From contig NZ_KE150421.1 of the NCBI RefSeq assembly GCF_000411295.1, positions 871,478 to 935,477 of the forward strand: 64,000 nucleotides of DNA, written 5' to 3'. This document shows, piece by piece, positions 18,333 to 28,024 of this stretch. The notes under the pieces were generated by a model. That model did not search any database and was not told the DNA's origin. It saw only the letters and a program-made list of their open reading frames with translations. Position numbers and translations under genes: made by a program. The stretch's first letter is position 1; each line of letters begins with the position of its first letter. This DNA comes from Paenisporosarcina sp. HGH0030 (lineage in GTDB: Bacteria > Bacillota > Bacilli > Bacillales_A > Planococcaceae).

Positions 18333-19461
18333 ATTGACGAACCACTTTCTCGTACAGTTTTTCGTATTGGTTCACGATGATTGAAGAATGGAATTTTCGA
18401 GACACCGCTTCAATGGAAGCATTTCTCATGCGTTTATGTAAGTCATTATTCTTTAATATCTTCAAAGCATTACATGCCACTGCTTCAACATCGTTTAAAG
18501 GGACAATGTAGCCATTTTCTCCGTGGTCTATTACTTCTGGTATTCCGCCTACATTTGTGCCGATACAAGGTACTCCACAGGCCATTGCTTCTAATAATAC
18601 CAACCCGAACGCTTCCTTTTCCGACAGAAGTAATTTCAAATCACTTATAGAGTACAATTCAGACACATTATTCTGTTTTCCTAAAAACAGCACATCATTT
18701 TGTAATCCCAAGGAATCGACTTGTTTAATGATGTTATTCATTTCAGGCCCATCTCCGACAAGAAGTAATTTAGATGGCATTTCTTTTCGTATATAAGCAA
18801 AACTTGAAACAACATCTTCAACATGCTTCACCTTTCGGAAATTCGAAACATGAATGACTACCTTTTCATCCTCATGAATATTGAAATAAGACTTTACATT
18901 CGTTGATTTAGATGGAACATATTCGCGTTCATCAACAAAATTATAGATGGTTTCAATCGTCTGAGATGGTTGTATTAATTGATACGTTTCTTCCTTCAAT
19001 GAATTGGAAACTGCCGTTACCACATCTGATTTTTCAATTCCATAGCGGATGGCACCTGTAAGAGATGAATCGTAACCCAAAACACTAATATCTGTACCAT
19101 GCAATGTTGTCACGATTCCCACATTTTGTGCGGCCATGTCACGTGCCAGCACTGCACATACCGCATGTGGAATAGCATAATGCACATGCAGTATGTCTAA
19201 GTTTTCTTTTTGGACCACTTCAGCCATTTTACTCGCCAGGGCGATATCGTAAGGAGCATATTGAAAGACAGAATAACTGTTTACTTCCACTTGATGAAAG
19301 AAAATATTTGGAACCATGCGATTTAACCGAAAAGGCATGCTGGAAGTAATGAAATGAATTTCATGACCACGCTCTGCAAGGAGCTTCCCCAGTTCAGTTG
19401 CGATTACTCCTGACCCCCCTACTGTTGGATAGCAGGTGATGCCAATTTTCAATTTCTTCAT
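18319..19461 (-). CDS. bshA: BshA, N-acetylglucosaminyl-L-malate synthase
   Basis: BshA is a GT4 glycosyltransferase that joins GlcNAc to L-malate, the first step in bacillithiol synthesis. The 380-residue product begins [22 protein letters not shown] and has the retaining-glycosyltransferase [16 protein letters not shown]-type segment (here [17 protein letters not shown]). The open frame extends to 19512, but the ATG at 19461 has GAAAGGAAG 7 bases upstream and gives the family N-terminus. B. subtilis has the deacetylase gene bshB1 between mgsA and bshA; here only 16 bases separate them, so BshB must be encoded elsewhere. YpdA in this window fits bacillithiol use. Confidence 0.94.
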   Translation of the reverse strand: MKKLKIGITCYPTVGGSGVIATELGKLLAERGHEIHFITSSMPFRLNRMVPNIFFHQVEVNSYSVFQYAPYDIALASKMAEVVQKENLDILHVHYAIPHAVCAVLARDMAAQNVGIVTTLHGTDISVLGYDSSLTGAIRYGIEKSDVVTAVSNSLKEETYQLIQPSQTIETIYNFVDEREYVPSKSTNVKSYFNIHEDEKVVIHVSNFRKVKHVEDVVSSFAYIRKEMPSKLLLVGDGPEMNNIIKQVDSLGLQNDVLFLGKQNNVSELYSISDLKLLLSEKEAFGLVLLEAMACGVPCIGTNVGGIPEVIDHGENGYIVPLNDVEAVACNALKILKNNDLHKRMRNASIEAVSRKFHSSIIVNQYEKLYEKVVRQYVNN

Positions 19462-19477
19462 GAAACCACTTCCTTTC

Positions 19478-19882
19478 TTAAGAACGTCTTTCTTGTAGTA
19501 ATCGCCAATCAATAAAGCCTTTTTGCAGACCTTTTAATAAAACTTCTGCAGTGCCCATATTGGTAGCCAAAGGAATTTGATACACATCACATAATCGAAT
19601 CAACGCAGTCACATCAGGCTCATGAGGTTGGGCAGTCAACGGATCACGGAAGAATATAATCATATCCATTTCATTTTTTGCAACCATGGCACCTATTTGC
19701 TGGTCGCCTCCAAGTGGACCCGACTGAAAACGGATTACGGCTAAACCTGTTTCATCGATAATCCGTTGTCCCGTGGTTCCTGTAGCGTAGAGTTCATGCT
19801 CATCCAAAATGTCACGATAAGCAGTCACAAACTGGATCAGATCATCTTTTTTACGGTCATGCGCAATTAAAGCTATTTTCAT
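19478..19882 (-). CDS. mgsA: Methylglyoxal synthase
   Basis: MgsA converts dihydroxyacetone phosphate to methylglyoxal, a bypass that relieves sugar-phosphate build-up. The 134-residue product has the phosphate-binding ATGTTGQ, the catalytic aspartate in [11 protein letters not shown] (Asp60) and the [14 protein letters not shown] motif. It lies between dapB and bshA on the same strand (gaps of 19 and 16 bases). Confidence 0.97.
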   Translation of the reverse strand: MKIALIAHDRKKDDLIQFVTAYRDILDEHELYATGTTGQRIIDETGLAVIRFQSGPLGGDQQIGAMVAKNEMDMIIFFRDPLTAQPHEPDVTALIRLCDVYQIPLATNMGTAEVLLKGLQKGFIDWRLLQERRS

Positions 19883-19901
19883 GAGGTTCGCATCCTATCA
19901 T

Positions 19902-20696
19902 TTATAAAATGTTTTCGAGTCCGTACACAAGTTCTTTTAAATCCATCACCTGGTTTATAGAAAATGTAACGCCAGACATAAAAGATTGTCGATTGAAAGA
20001 ATCATGTCGCAGTGTGAACAGCTGCCCATCTCCACCAAACATAACTTGTTGGTGAGCTACCATTCCAGGTAGTCTTACGCTATGTATTGGTATTCCATCA
20101 TAGGATGCACCTCTTGCACCTGGCAACGTTTCTTCCTCTAATGGATGTCCTTGTTTATGTGCTGGTCGTACTTCCGCAATCATTTGAGCTGTTTTATAAG
20201 CTGTACCAGATGGGGCATCTAGTTTTTGATCATGGTGCATCTCAATGATTTCAACATCCGGAAAATAAGCAGCAGCCATGGATGCGAATTTCATCATCAA
20301 TACGGCACCTATCGCAAAATTAGGTGCAATAATGCAACCTAATTCATTATCCTTTGCAATTTTCGTGCATAACTCTAGTTGTGCTTCGCTAAACCCTGTT
20401 GTGCCGATTACTGGTCTTACATCATTTTGCAAACACATCGTCGTGTGTTCAAAGACTTGATGGGGTGTAGTCAAGTCCAAGAAAACATCTGGTCTGATTG
20501 CTGAGATCAGACTATCTAGATTCAAAAATACGGGTACATCATAGCCTGCAGGAAATTCTGGAGACTCACTTAATAGATCTCCTATTTCTTTATGATCAAG
20601 TACTGCCACTAATTCCATATTCTCATTATTCATGATAGTATGTACAGCTTCTTGTCCCATTTTGCCTCGTGGTCCACCTATAGCAACTCGAATCAT
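19902..20696 (-). CDS. dapB: 4-hydroxy-tetrahydrodipicolinate reductase
   Basis: DapB makes tetrahydrodipicolinate for lysine, peptidoglycan and, in spore formers, dipicolinate. The N-terminal Rossmann motif is GGPRGKMGQ, and the substrate site is the HHDQKLDAPSGTA signature with its catalytic histidine and lysine. The frame could start at 20720, but the ATG at 20696 has GGAGG 7 bases upstream and overlaps the ypjD stop as TAATG, so the pair is coupled. The 264-residue length is typical. Confidence 0.97.
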   Translation of the reverse strand: MIRVAIGGPRGKMGQEAVHTIMNNENMELVAVLDHKEIGDLLSESPEFPAGYDVPVFLNLDSLISAIRPDVFLDLTTPHQVFEHTTMCLQNDVRPVIGTTGFSEAQLELCTKIAKDNELGCIIAPNFAIGAVLMMKFASMAAAYFPDVEIIEMHHDQKLDAPSGTAYKTAQMIAEVRPAHKQGHPLEEETLPGARGASYDGIPIHSVRLPGMVAHQQVMFGGDGQLFTLRHDSFNRQSFMSGVTFSINQVMDLKELVYGLENIL

Positions 20697-21040
20697 TATT
20701 CTTCCTCCTTTAACGTCCAACGATTTTTATCTCTTGAGTTAAATTTGTCCATTACACGGTCATGTGCTCGTTGCATATCAATGTTCTCAGAATTGGCAAA
20801 ACAGATAAGAACGAACAGCAAATCGCCTAATTCTTCTTCCATGCTCTTTTTTGCTTCAGTCAATTTTTTCTTCTTTATACCATGCACATGTTGAACTTCC
20901 CTTGCCAATTCACCTAGTTCTTCAGTCATTCGTGCAAGCATTTCAAAGGGAGGAAAATAACCTTCTTTAAATTTCCCAATATAATCGTCGACTTCTTTTT
21001 GCAAAGTTTGAATAGTTTTCTCATTCGTCATTCTTTTCAC
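20696..21040 (-). CDS. ypjD: MazG-type nucleotide pyrophosphohydrolase YpjD
   Basis: This small single-domain MazG-like enzyme is thought to hydrolyse damaged or non-canonical NTPs. The all-alpha NTP-PPase signature is visible: EELGELAREV, then KSMEEELGDLLFVLICFAN with the metal-binding ExxE...ExxD pattern. At 114 residues it fits the YpjD group. The start is GTG at 21040 or the ATG three codons later; both have a usable AAGGA or AGGAG site. Its stop overlaps the dapB start. The true substrate is unknown. Confidence 0.9.
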   Translation of the reverse strand: MKRMTNEKTIQTLQKEVDDYIGKFKEGYFPPFEMLARMTEELGELAREVQHVHGIKKKKLTEAKKSMEEELGDLLFVLICFANSENIDMQRAHDRVMDKFNSRDKNRWTLKEEE

Positions 21041-21139
21041 GCTCCTATCCTTATCCTAATAATAAGGAATGATGTTGTCAAAATACTAAAAATGAATGAT
21101 AATAGCGAAGGATTCTTTTTCAGAAAATGGGGTGTTTCA

Positions 21140-22009
21140 GTGTTGAAAGGCATTAAGTTTAAAAATATATTTTTCATTATGTTAGGAGCAGCAATATTCA
21201 GCTTTGGTTTTGTTCATTTTAACATTCAAAACGAGCTTGGTGAGGGTGGATTTAGTGGAATCACCTTAATATTATTTTTTGCATTCAAACTAGATCCAGC
21301 TTTAATGAATTTGCTACTTAATATTCCCATGTTTATTCTGGGGTGGCGCCTTCTAGGGCAAAAAGTATTTGTATATACAATCATCGGGACTGTCTCCGTA
21401 TCAGTATTTTTAAAGATTTTTCAAATCTATGAAATCAATATACATATACAAGATGATTTGTTCCTCGCTGCCCTTTTTGCAGGAGTTTTTGTTGGCGTGG
21501 GGCTTGGTATCATTTTCAGATATGGCGGCACGACAGGAGGCGTGGATATCATTGCCAGACTGGCGCATAAATACTTTGGCTGGAGTATGGGAAAAACGAT
21601 GTTCATGTTTGATGCAGCGGTCATTCTACTTTCCTGGTTAACATTCTTGGATTCACGTTCCATGATGTATACGTTAGTGGCGGTCTTTATTGGAGCGCGG
21701 GTGATTGATTTTGTGCAGGAAGGTGCTTATGCAGCACGTGGTGCATTTATTATTTCGGAATTCCAAAGTGAGATTGCAGATCGAATCGCAAACGATATGG
21801 AACGAGGCGTAACCGTATTAAGAGGTTTTGGACATTTTACTAAATCTGACCGTGAAGTCTTGTATTGTGTGGTAGGTAAGAACGAAATTGTCCGCTTAAA
21901 AAGCATCATCACATCCATAGATCCCCATGCCTTTGTTTCAATGACTGAAGTACATGACGTTATGGGCGAAGGATTTACGTTGGATGAACAAAAACGTCCA
22001 CTGGATTAA
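21140..22009 (+). CDS. ypjC: YitT/YpjC family membrane protein (DUF161 plus DUF2179)
   Basis: This is an integral membrane protein of unknown function. It has five or six hydrophobic segments over residues 10-170, including GVFVGVGLGIIFRYGGTTGGVDIIA, and a soluble C-terminal DUF2179 domain (about 205-285) with RGVTVLRGFGHFTKSDREVLYCVV and ending in DVMGEGF. I start it at the GTG at 21140, 289 residues, because GGGGTG lies 5 bases upstream and the length then equals YpjC. The upstream extension has no ribosome site. It is transcribed alone towards yugP, with a strong terminator behind it. Confidence 0.9.
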   Translation: MLKGIKFKNIFFIMLGAAIFSFGFVHFNIQNELGEGGFSGITLILFFAFKLDPALMNLLLNIPMFILGWRLLGQKVFVYTIIGTVSVSVFLKIFQIYEINIHIQDDLFLAALFAGVFVGVGLGIIFRYGGTTGGVDIIARLAHKYFGWSMGKTMFMFDAAVILLSWLTFLDSRSMMYTLVAVFIGARVIDFVQEGAYAARGAFIISEFQSEIADRIANDMERGVTVLRGFGHFTKSDREVLYCVVGKNEIVRLKSIITSIDPHAFVSMTEVHDVMGEGFTLDEQKRPLD

Positions 22010-22036
22010 GCAAATGATATAAGTTAGTTGGGATAT

Positions 22037-22081
22037 AAAAAACTCACGTGGCATGTCAATCATGCACGTGAGTTTTTTTTG
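22037..22081 (+). terminator. Bidirectional terminator between ypjC and yugP
   Basis: AAAAAACTCACGTG pairs with CACGTGAGTTTTTT, with an inner CATG/CATG pair and short loop. T8 follows on the plus strand, and the A-tract serves the minus strand. Confidence 0.92.
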
Positions 22082-22084
22082 ATT

Positions 22085-22762
22085 CTATTCGTCTCGGCTC
22101 ATGCCTGTATAAATTAACACTAAACGTAACAACTCAAGAACCCCTACAGCAGCTGCAGCAACGTACGTCATAGCAGCGGCATTCAATACTTTACGTGCAT
22201 GTTTTTCTTCTTCGTTACGGATGACTCCGAGAGTAACGATTTGAGTCATGGCACGGCTTGAAGCATTGAATTCTACTGGCAATGTAACAATTTGGAACAA
22301 TAACCCTACGGCTAACAAAACAATTCCCAATAACAACATATTGGACATGCTTGCAAAAATCCCGATCATCACGAAAATCCATGATGCATTTGAAGAGAAG
22401 TTTGCTACAGGTACTAACATGTGGCGGAATTTCAAAAATGAATAAGCTTCTTTATGCTGAATCGCATGTCCAACTTCATGGGCAGCAATTGCAGTACCAG
22501 CGACTGAAGCTTCATGATAATTGTGCGAAGATAATGCGACAATTTTCGTCATAGGATTGTAGTGATCGCTCAAGTAACCGCGACTTTCAACCACTTTAAC
22601 ATCTTGTAAACCGTTTTGATCTAAAATTAAACGTGCTACCTGAGCACCAGTCATCCCAGATGTAGAACGTACTTTTGAGTATTTTTTATAGGTACTCTTT
22701 ACTTTATATTGCGCGTAAATTGGTAACAATAATAATACGGCAAAATATATCAAAAAACCCAA
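22085..22762 (-). CDS. yugP: YugP-type neutral zinc metallopeptidase, membrane-bound
   Basis: This Zn_peptidase_2 family protein has HEVGH (HExxH) in AIAAHEVGHAIQH near residue 95. Hydrophobic segments lie at the N-terminus, around 115-165 and at the C-terminus, so it is anchored with the active site near the membrane. The physiological substrate is not known. The first ATG (22771) sits directly on its AGGGAG site; the TTG at 22762 has AGGGAG 9 bases upstream and gives 225 residues, which I prefer. In B. subtilis yugP lies elsewhere; here it sits between ypjC and ypjA. Confidence 0.9.
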   Translation of the reverse strand: MGFLIYFAVLLLLPIYAQYKVKSTYKKYSKVRSTSGMTGAQVARLILDQNGLQDVKVVESRGYLSDHYNPMTKIVALSSHNYHEASVAGTAIAAHEVGHAIQHKEAYSFLKFRHMLVPVANFSSNASWIFVMIGIFASMSNMLLLGIVLLAVGLLFQIVTLPVEFNASSRAMTQIVTLGVIRNEEEKHARKVLNAAAMTYVAAAAVGVLELLRLVLIYTGMSRDE

Positions 22763-22836
22763 ATGGATCATCTCCCTATTTTCTATCTACCACTTATTTT
22801 ATCTGCCCTGCAATAAATGAGCAACTATTTAGGCTG

Positions 22837-23424
22837 CTAAAGTGGTGACGATTTAGTGACCTTAATCGCAAGTAATATACAAGCGATTGATAACCAGAAT
22901 GTAAAATAGCCGATTGCCTGAAAATGTTCGCTCAAGCTACGATAAATTGGCATTTGTCCAAAGACATAGTCAATAACATCATTATGTAACGTCCAGATCG
23001 ATGCTATCAAAATATGTTTCCACGTGAATTTATAGTTAGGTATATATAGTACTGCTTGTAAGGCCATCGCAAAATGACTCGCAATCAACATCCATCCGAC
23101 CGCACCAATTGGACTCCCTTCAAATTGTGTCCAAATGTTCATTACTACTGCCCATAATCCATATTTTACGAGCGTAATCAAAGCGAGAGCTTCAATAAGC
23201 TTGAAATTTCGATTAATCAGCCATCCAAATAGAGCAATTGAGAAAAATAAGCTGGCTGTGGGACTATCGGGTACGAAAATCAAGAAAATCGGATCCGTTA
23301 TTGCAAGTTGCCACCCATACCAGTAATACCCATAAGCAGTTCCTAAAATATTTACGATGAGCAACAACCACATGAATGATTTATGAAATAATATGAATTT
23401 AATTTGAGTAAGTAAAGTATTCAC
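22837..23424 (-). CDS. ypjA: YpjA family membrane protein (DUF1405)
   Basis: This 195-residue integral membrane protein has about six hydrophobic segments and little outside the membrane. A GTG start follows AAAGGAG by 9 bases. It lies just downstream of qcrABC, the place of ypjA in B. subtilis, which suggests but does not show a link with respiration. Function is unknown. Confidence 0.88.
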   Translation of the reverse strand: MNTLLTQIKFILFHKSFMWLLLIVNILGTAYGYYWYGWQLAITDPIFLIFVPDSPTASLFFSIALFGWLINRNFKLIEALALITLVKYGLWAVVMNIWTQFEGSPIGAVGWMLIASHFAMALQAVLYIPNYKFTWKHILIASIWTLHNDVIDYVFGQMPIYRSLSEHFQAIGYFTFWLSIACILLAIKVTKSSPL

Positions 23425-23445
23425 TTCCTACGACTCCTTTATGTA

Positions 23446-23478
23446 CAAAAAAAGAGCCAGTTTCCTGACTCTCTTTTT
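23446..23478 (-). terminator. Terminator after qcrC
   Basis: An AAAAAGAG(C)CAG stem with its complement around TTTC is flanked by A and T tracts. It lies 9 bases past the qcrC stop and can act in the minus direction. ypjA downstream would need its own promoter or read-through. Confidence 0.8.
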
Positions 23479-23486
23479 AAAATCAA

Positions 23487-24248
23487 TTATGGTGTTAACT
23501 CATCAATGAATGTAGCTAACTCTTTTAATTCTTCTTCAGTACCTTTGAACGAGCCAGCTGGCATTGTACCTTTACCATTTTTCGCGATTTCCATAATTTC
23601 TTCAGCCGTTTTATCAGTAGCTGCTAAAGATGGACCGATACCACCTTCAAATGCATTACCGTGACAGCCTATACAAGATGCTTCAGAGTAAATTTTATAC
23701 CCTTCCGCTTCTGTGTCGAATTGTGCTTCTTCACGAATTTCACCTTGAGCTTTTGCTGCTTCCCAGTCATGGTTGACCACTGATTCCCAAGTAAGGTAAA
23801 TCATTGATGCCAATGCAAGTAGCATAAATGCCGTTGGTAAAGGACGTTTAAATGGACGACGTTCTGGACCTTTGTCCAAGAATGGTGCAAGCATTAGTGC
23901 ACCAAACGCAAGTCCTGGAATAACGATTGCTCCGATAACATTGTATGGACCAGAAGCAAATTCATATTTTAACAATTGATATAAGAACAAGAAATACCAG
24001 TCCGGTAGTGGAATGTAACCTGTATCTGTTGGATCCGCTTGGCGTTCAAGTGGTGATGGATGTGCAACAGTCAAGATTAAATAACCAATTAAGAAAACGG
24101 AACCAACCAACCATTCTTTCAATAAAAAGTTTGGCCAGAAAGCTTCTGTTTTACCCGGATACTCGGAATAGTCTTTTGGAATATTCGGTTTGCGATTAGC
24201 AGGTACACGAGAATCCCCGACAAATTTCATCCCTTTTCCGCGATGCAT
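23487..24248 (-). CDS. qcrC: Menaquinol:cytochrome c reductase cytochrome c subunit
   Basis: QcrC fuses a subunit IV-like membrane part with a cytochrome c domain in the Firmicutes bc complex. Residues 1-160 include three hydrophobic segments and the conserved PLPDWYFLFLYQLLKY. The c domain has the heme site CIGCH (192-196) and an axial methionine candidate in GTMPAGSF. The 253-residue length and the opening MHRGKGMKFVGDSR match B. subtilis QcrC from memory. AAGGAGG precedes the ATG. It is the last gene of qcrA-qcrB-qcrC. Confidence 0.97.
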   Translation of the reverse strand: MHRGKGMKFVGDSRVPANRKPNIPKDYSEYPGKTEAFWPNFLLKEWLVGSVFLIGYLILTVAHPSPLERQADPTDTGYIPLPDWYFLFLYQLLKYEFASGPYNVIGAIVIPGLAFGALMLAPFLDKGPERRPFKRPLPTAFMLLALASMIYLTWESVVNHDWEAAKAQGEIREEAQFDTEAEGYKIYSEASCIGCHGNAFEGGIGPSLAATDKTAEEIMEIAKNGKGTMPAGSFKGTEEELKELATFIDELTP

Positions 24249-24289
24249 ATTGTCCCCTCCTTTTAGAAATCATCAAAGACGCTGTTTTT

Positions 24290-24964
24290 TTACAACGGTC
24301 CTGAAATACCTTGTTTACGAATCATGATAAAGTGTGCTGCAAGCAACCCAAGCAAAGCAGCTGGTAAGAAGAATACATGAATCGCAAAGAATCGTGTTAG
24401 CGTTTGTGCACCGAGAATGTGTTCATCGCCGGCTAACAAGGTTTTAATAGCTCCTCCGATAAATGGCACGGATGCAGCAATTTCAATACCTACTTTCGTT
24501 GCAAACAACGCTTTCATGTCCCAAGGAAGTAGGTAACCCGTGAATCCTAAACCTAACATGACGCCTAAAATCAATACGCCGACAACCCAGTTAAGTTCAC
24601 GAGGTTTTTTATAAGAACCTGTAAAGAATACACGTAATGTATGAAGGAAAATCATAACGATTACAAGTGAAGCTCCCCAGTGATGCATACCACGCACAAT
24701 TTCACCGAATGCTACTTCGTTTTGTAAGTAGTAAACGGATTTCCATGCATTTTCAATATCTGGCGTATAGTACATTGTTAAAAACATACCCGAAAGAATT
24801 TGAATCACAGTGACGAAGAACGTTAAGCCCCCGAAACAATAAACGAATGCTGAAAAATGATGTGCAGGGTTAACGTGCTCTGGAACTTCATGATCTGCAA
24901 TATCACGCCAAATAGGAGTAATATCCAGACGTTCATCCACCCAATCATAAATCTTATTTAGCAC
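24290..24964 (-). CDS. qcrB: Menaquinol:cytochrome c reductase cytochrome b subunit
   Basis: QcrB is a b6-type cytochrome with four membrane helices that binds menaquinol and hemes b. Paired heme histidines are visible in helix B (RGMHHWGASLVIVMIFLHTLRVF) and helix D (RFFAIHVFFLPAALLGLLAAHF). GYLLPWDMKA is the conserved quinone-site segment. The length is 224 residues. The start is a GTG behind AAGGGGG. It lies between qcrA and qcrC. Confidence 0.97.
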   Translation of the reverse strand: MLNKIYDWVDERLDITPIWRDIADHEVPEHVNPAHHFSAFVYCFGGLTFFVTVIQILSGMFLTMYYTPDIENAWKSVYYLQNEVAFGEIVRGMHHWGASLVIVMIFLHTLRVFFTGSYKKPRELNWVVGVLILGVMLGLGFTGYLLPWDMKALFATKVGIEIAASVPFIGGAIKTLLAGDEHILGAQTLTRFFAIHVFFLPAALLGLLAAHFIMIRKQGISGPL

Positions 24965-24984
24965 TGACGTCGTACCCCCTTACT

Positions 24985-25488
24985 TTAAACTAATGTATTT
25001 GGTCGTGTTTTACCGATTTGTAAAAGACCATCTTTCACACGTACTTCGAACTCATCCAACGGACCTAGAGGTGGTGTTTTTGGTACGTTCTTACCATTCT
25101 TCTCATATCGACCACCGTGACATGGACAGAAGAATTGGTCCGGGTGATCCGGGCTACCTGCCCAGTTTACCGTACAACCTAAATGTTTACATACTGGAGA
25201 TAGCGCGATAATTTTGTCGCCCTTTTTGTAAACCCATGCAGTGCTTGTGACTTCAGATGTATACCATGCATCTACTTGTTCAAATGAAAAGTCTACGCGT
25301 TCCGGCACATCAGTGATATCAGCCACTTTTTTATCAGTTGGTACAAAGTCTCCGCCTCCAGCTTTTTGCAATACTGGATCGATTGCAAAACGAACCATCG
25401 GCATTAACATACCTGCAGCCATAAACCCACCAACACCGGTTAGTGTGTAGTTTAGGAATTGACGTCTTGATACACGATTGTTACTCAT
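24985..25488 (-). CDS. qcrA: Menaquinol:cytochrome c reductase Rieske iron-sulfur subunit
   Basis: QcrA carries the [2Fe-2S] cluster that takes electrons from menaquinol. The Tat signal SRRQFLNY (Arg8-Arg9) and anchor lie at the N-terminus. Cluster ligands are Cys100, His102, Cys121 and His124 in CKHLGC and CPCHGG, with Cys105-Cys123 as the disulfide. The frame opens at 25530, but the ATG at 25488 follows AGGGGGG by 6 bases and gives 167 residues, the usual length. It is the first gene of qcrABC, behind a well-formed sigma-A promoter at 25566-25594. Confidence 0.97.
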   Translation of the reverse strand: MSNNRVSRRQFLNYTLTGVGGFMAAGMLMPMVRFAIDPVLQKAGGGDFVPTDKKVADITDVPERVDFSFEQVDAWYTSEVTSTAWVYKKGDKIIALSPVCKHLGCTVNWAGSPDHPDQFFCPCHGGRYEKNGKNVPKTPPLGPLDEFEVRVKDGLLQIGKTRPNTLV

Positions 25489-25565
25489 CCTTTTCCCCCC
25501 TCTAACTTTAAAGGTCAGTCCAACGGACATACTTATACAAAAAATAGTAAAACTAGGACAGTTCT

Positions 25566-25594
25566 ATGATAGCTCAATAAAAAACGGAGGTCAA
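25566..25594 (-). promoter_or_regulatory. Sigma-A promoter of qcrABC
   Basis: On the minus strand TTGACC (25594-25589) is followed after 17 bases by TATCAT (25571-25566). Transcription would begin near 25558, giving a leader of about 70 bases before qcrA. Confidence 0.8.
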
Positions 25595-25652
25595 TATTCC
25601 TTTAGTTGCGAACATCTACTTTGTGAACATTTCTTGAAGCTTATTGAACTGC

Positions 25653-26096
25653 CTATTCCCAGCGATTTGCAAATACCGGAATTATTTGTCTCAATTGATC
25701 TTCCAGAACGGATTGACGCAATTTCTGGTCCATGTGTTCAAGTGGTATAGAAGGCGTATAAATAACGTTTAATTCACTTACTTCATTTCCCCACGTCATA
25801 TCGCATGAAACAAAAAACAAGTGCTTAAAGCCCGCTTCATTCAATGTTTCCGTCCATTCATTCCCTAATTGTTGCCTATTGGAACGCTTCGTATACGATA
25901 TCGGTGGCATTAACACCACTCGTCCTTTAAATTGATTTTCGATAAAAGCGGTAAGAGACATCAAAAATTCAGCGCTTGATGCATTTTGTTTCAGTTGGCT
26001 GGCTTGTCCATCGATTAGTAACAAAGGGATTACGGCTGTATCAACAAATTCTTTCTGTTCTAAAAATACATTTATATCTTTTGAGTTCCAGTACAT
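25653..26096 (-). CDS. ypiF: YpiF family protein (DUF2487)
   Basis: This 147-residue soluble protein of unknown function resembles YpiF, found between ypiB and qcrA in Bacillus. It begins with MYWNSKDI and contains KEFVDTAVIPLLLI and a VVLMPPISY segment; no catalytic motif is evident. The frame extends 7 codons upstream, but the ATG at 26096 has AGAGGAA about 9 bases before it. It ends about 60 bases before the qcrA promoter and is co-directional with it. Confidence 0.82.
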   Translation of the reverse strand: MYWNSKDINVFLEQKEFVDTAVIPLLLIDGQASQLKQNASSAEFLMSLTAFIENQFKGRVVLMPPISYTKRSNRQQLGNEWTETLNEAGFKHLFFVSCDMTWGNEVSELNVIYTPSIPLEHMDQKLRQSVLEDQLRQIIPVFANRWE

Positions 26097-26143
26097 ATCT
26101 TCATTTCCTCTCAACAAAAAACTTCATCGCATATACGATGAAG

Positions 26144-26698
26144 TTAAGATTTGGATGATTCTTTCATCCCTTGTAGCAATTTAGACAATTCAAAAAATCG
26201 TTCTTTATCATTGGCGTCCAAAGCTTCATCAATTTGTTTCAATATATGTTCTTCTCTAAATGAATTCATGCTGACTTTAAGCACTTCTTCAGCTATAAGA
26301 CGATCTTTGTCGTTAATATGCAGGTATTTCGGCATAAATGGATTTTCTTCCAAAACCGCCAAATACTCTGAACTTGGTGGTACATTTGGAAAATTCAACT
26401 GAATAAACATGTCTTCATTTGGATTTAAACGTAAGTCGTGAAATGATTTCTCGGCATCTGCAGTCATTAAATTTCCTTTGTAAAAGCGAAAAGGCACGCC
26501 ATTCGACTCTGTAACAGACATAACCATCGCTCTTGGGCAGTAATGTGCTTCTTCTACAAAATGTACTTTTTGGAGTAAATCATCATGACTTAACAAATAA
26601 TTGAGGATCCATACGCATTCTCGTCGTTTCATTTGATATCGTTTCAAAAACCAACGCACAAATTCTTTCTTTTCCATCACAGAAACAGATGCGGTCAT
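26144..26698 (-). CDS. ypiB: YpiB family protein (UPF0302)
   Basis: This 184-residue cytoplasmic protein has the UPF0302 pattern: [19 protein letters not shown] followed by [20 protein letters not shown], with a helical IDEAL-type C-terminal piece ([21 protein letters not shown]). AAAGGAGG lies 6-7 bases before the ATG at 26698, so the 10-residue extension of the open frame is rejected. Function is not established. It lies in the ypiA-ypiB-ypiF run. Confidence 0.88.
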   Translation of the reverse strand: MTASVSVMEKKEFVRWFLKRYQMKRRECVWILNYLLSHDDLLQKVHFVEEAHYCPRAMVMSVTESNGVPFRFYKGNLMTADAEKSFHDLRLNPNEDMFIQLNFPNVPPSSEYLAVLEENPFMPKYLHINDKDRLIAEEVLKVSMNSFREEHILKQIDEALDANDKERFFELSKLLQGMKESSKS

Positions 26699-26711
26699 AC
26701 TACTCCTCCTT

Positions 26712-27974
26712 TCACGACAATGATTCAATCAGGTCTTGCCATCTTTCTTCATGAGGTTGTAAAAGAACTAATTGTCTACCTATTTCTAGGGCTTCATCAC
26801 GTTTTCCTTCTTCCAGCAGAAAATAAACGTATTTTTCCATGAACAACGGGTCTTCCTTATGATCAGTATATGCCAAAGAATAAAAATCGTATGCACGTTC
26901 AAAATTTTCTTCTTTCGCATAGGCATCAGCCGCAAATGGGTATAACGCAGACCAATCATCTTGATTATTTGAAATGATCTCAATCAATTCAATGACATCC
27001 TGATCGCGTTCTTCTGCGTGTAAATATGACACTAGAGTCAACGTCGCTTCCATATATTCTGGGTCCAGTGCGATTGCCTGACGCAAATGCTGTTCAGCTT
27101 CTATCACTTTACCTAGTTTCAAGGCCATTTTGCCGGCAAATAAATACAATTCCTTATCATATTCATCACGACTTAATCCTTCTAGAATTGCCTGGTATGC
27201 TTGTTCATGGTCTTCAAGCATGCTATAGGCTTGCGACAGGAGCAAGTGTGCAGAGAAATAGTCTGGGTCCAATGTCTTTACTTCGTTCAGTTTACGAACC
27301 GATAAATCATACTGCCCCGCTTGGAATGCGGCATAAGCATAACCAAAAAGTAAATCTGGCGTAACATGGTTTGACAGTGATTCTTCGTAAAAAGGAATGG
27401 CATCTTCATATGCCGCTCCAGCACTGTAAACTTCCGCTAAACGTTCGGATAAACGTACCCCGGCAATTTCATCTGTTGTGGTTTTTAAGTTTTCATATAG
27501 TCGTGCAGCTTCGAGATACTTTCCTGTTTCAAGTAAAAGTTCCGCTTTGGCAAAAATCAATAAAGGCTCTCCCGGCAATAGTGCGAGTGCTTGGTTGATT
27601 TTTTGCTCTGCCGATTCGTAAAACCCCTGCATTTGATAATAATCAGCTAGACTCAGTAATGCTTGTGGATATTCTTCCTCATGCTCTTCAATGCTTGTCA
27701 GCAAAAGTAAGGCTTCATCTTCCTCGTCAATTTCCATGAGTATCTGTGCTCTATCAATCTTGATTTGCGCTTCTTTTGGAAACAAAAACTGAAGGTGTTC
27801 CAGTATTTGTTCACCTTCTTTTAAATATCCAGCTTGAACTAGCATATTTGCAATCTCATATTGAGCATCAGGTTCCCCTGAAAGTTGCAATGTTTCGATT
27901 AAAGACTGTATGGTCTGCAAATCGCCCGCTTCAATCGCTTCAATAAATTGTTGACTTATTTCCATCTCCATCAC
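26712..27974 (-). CDS. ypiA: YpiA, TPR repeat protein
   Basis: This 420-residue protein is built almost wholly of tetratricopeptide repeats, about eleven 34-residue helical pairs (for example [21 protein letters not shown] and [18 protein letters not shown]). TPR arrays hold protein partners; the partner of YpiA is not known to me. It is acidic and has no signal peptide. It starts the ypiA-ypiB-ypiF run directly downstream of the aroA terminator. The start is GTG at 27974 or the following ATG. Confidence 0.88.
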   Translation of the reverse strand: MMEMEISQQFIEAIEAGDLQTIQSLIETLQLSGEPDAQYEIANMLVQAGYLKEGEQILEHLQFLFPKEAQIKIDRAQILMEIDEEDEALLLLTSIEEHEEEYPQALLSLADYYQMQGFYESAEQKINQALALLPGEPLLIFAKAELLLETGKYLEAARLYENLKTTTDEIAGVRLSERLAEVYSAGAAYEDAIPFYEESLSNHVTPDLLFGYAYAAFQAGQYDLSVRKLNEVKTLDPDYFSAHLLLSQAYSMLEDHEQAYQAILEGLSRDEYDKELYLFAGKMALKLGKVIEAEQHLRQAIALDPEYMEATLTLVSYLHAEERDQDVIELIEIISNNQDDWSALYPFAADAYAKEENFERAYDFYSLAYTDHKEDPLFMEKYVYFLLEEGKRDEALEIGRQLVLLQPHEERWQDLIESLS

Positions 27975-28024
27975 CCGTTCTCTTTCTATTCATACCATAT
28001 GCTACATCACGACTACCCCATTCA

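Noticed and set aside
21115-21129. CodY-like box (CTTTTTCAGAAAATG) before the YitT-type gene
   Set aside because: Three mismatches to the 15-base consensus in AT-rich DNA; too weak without a genome background.
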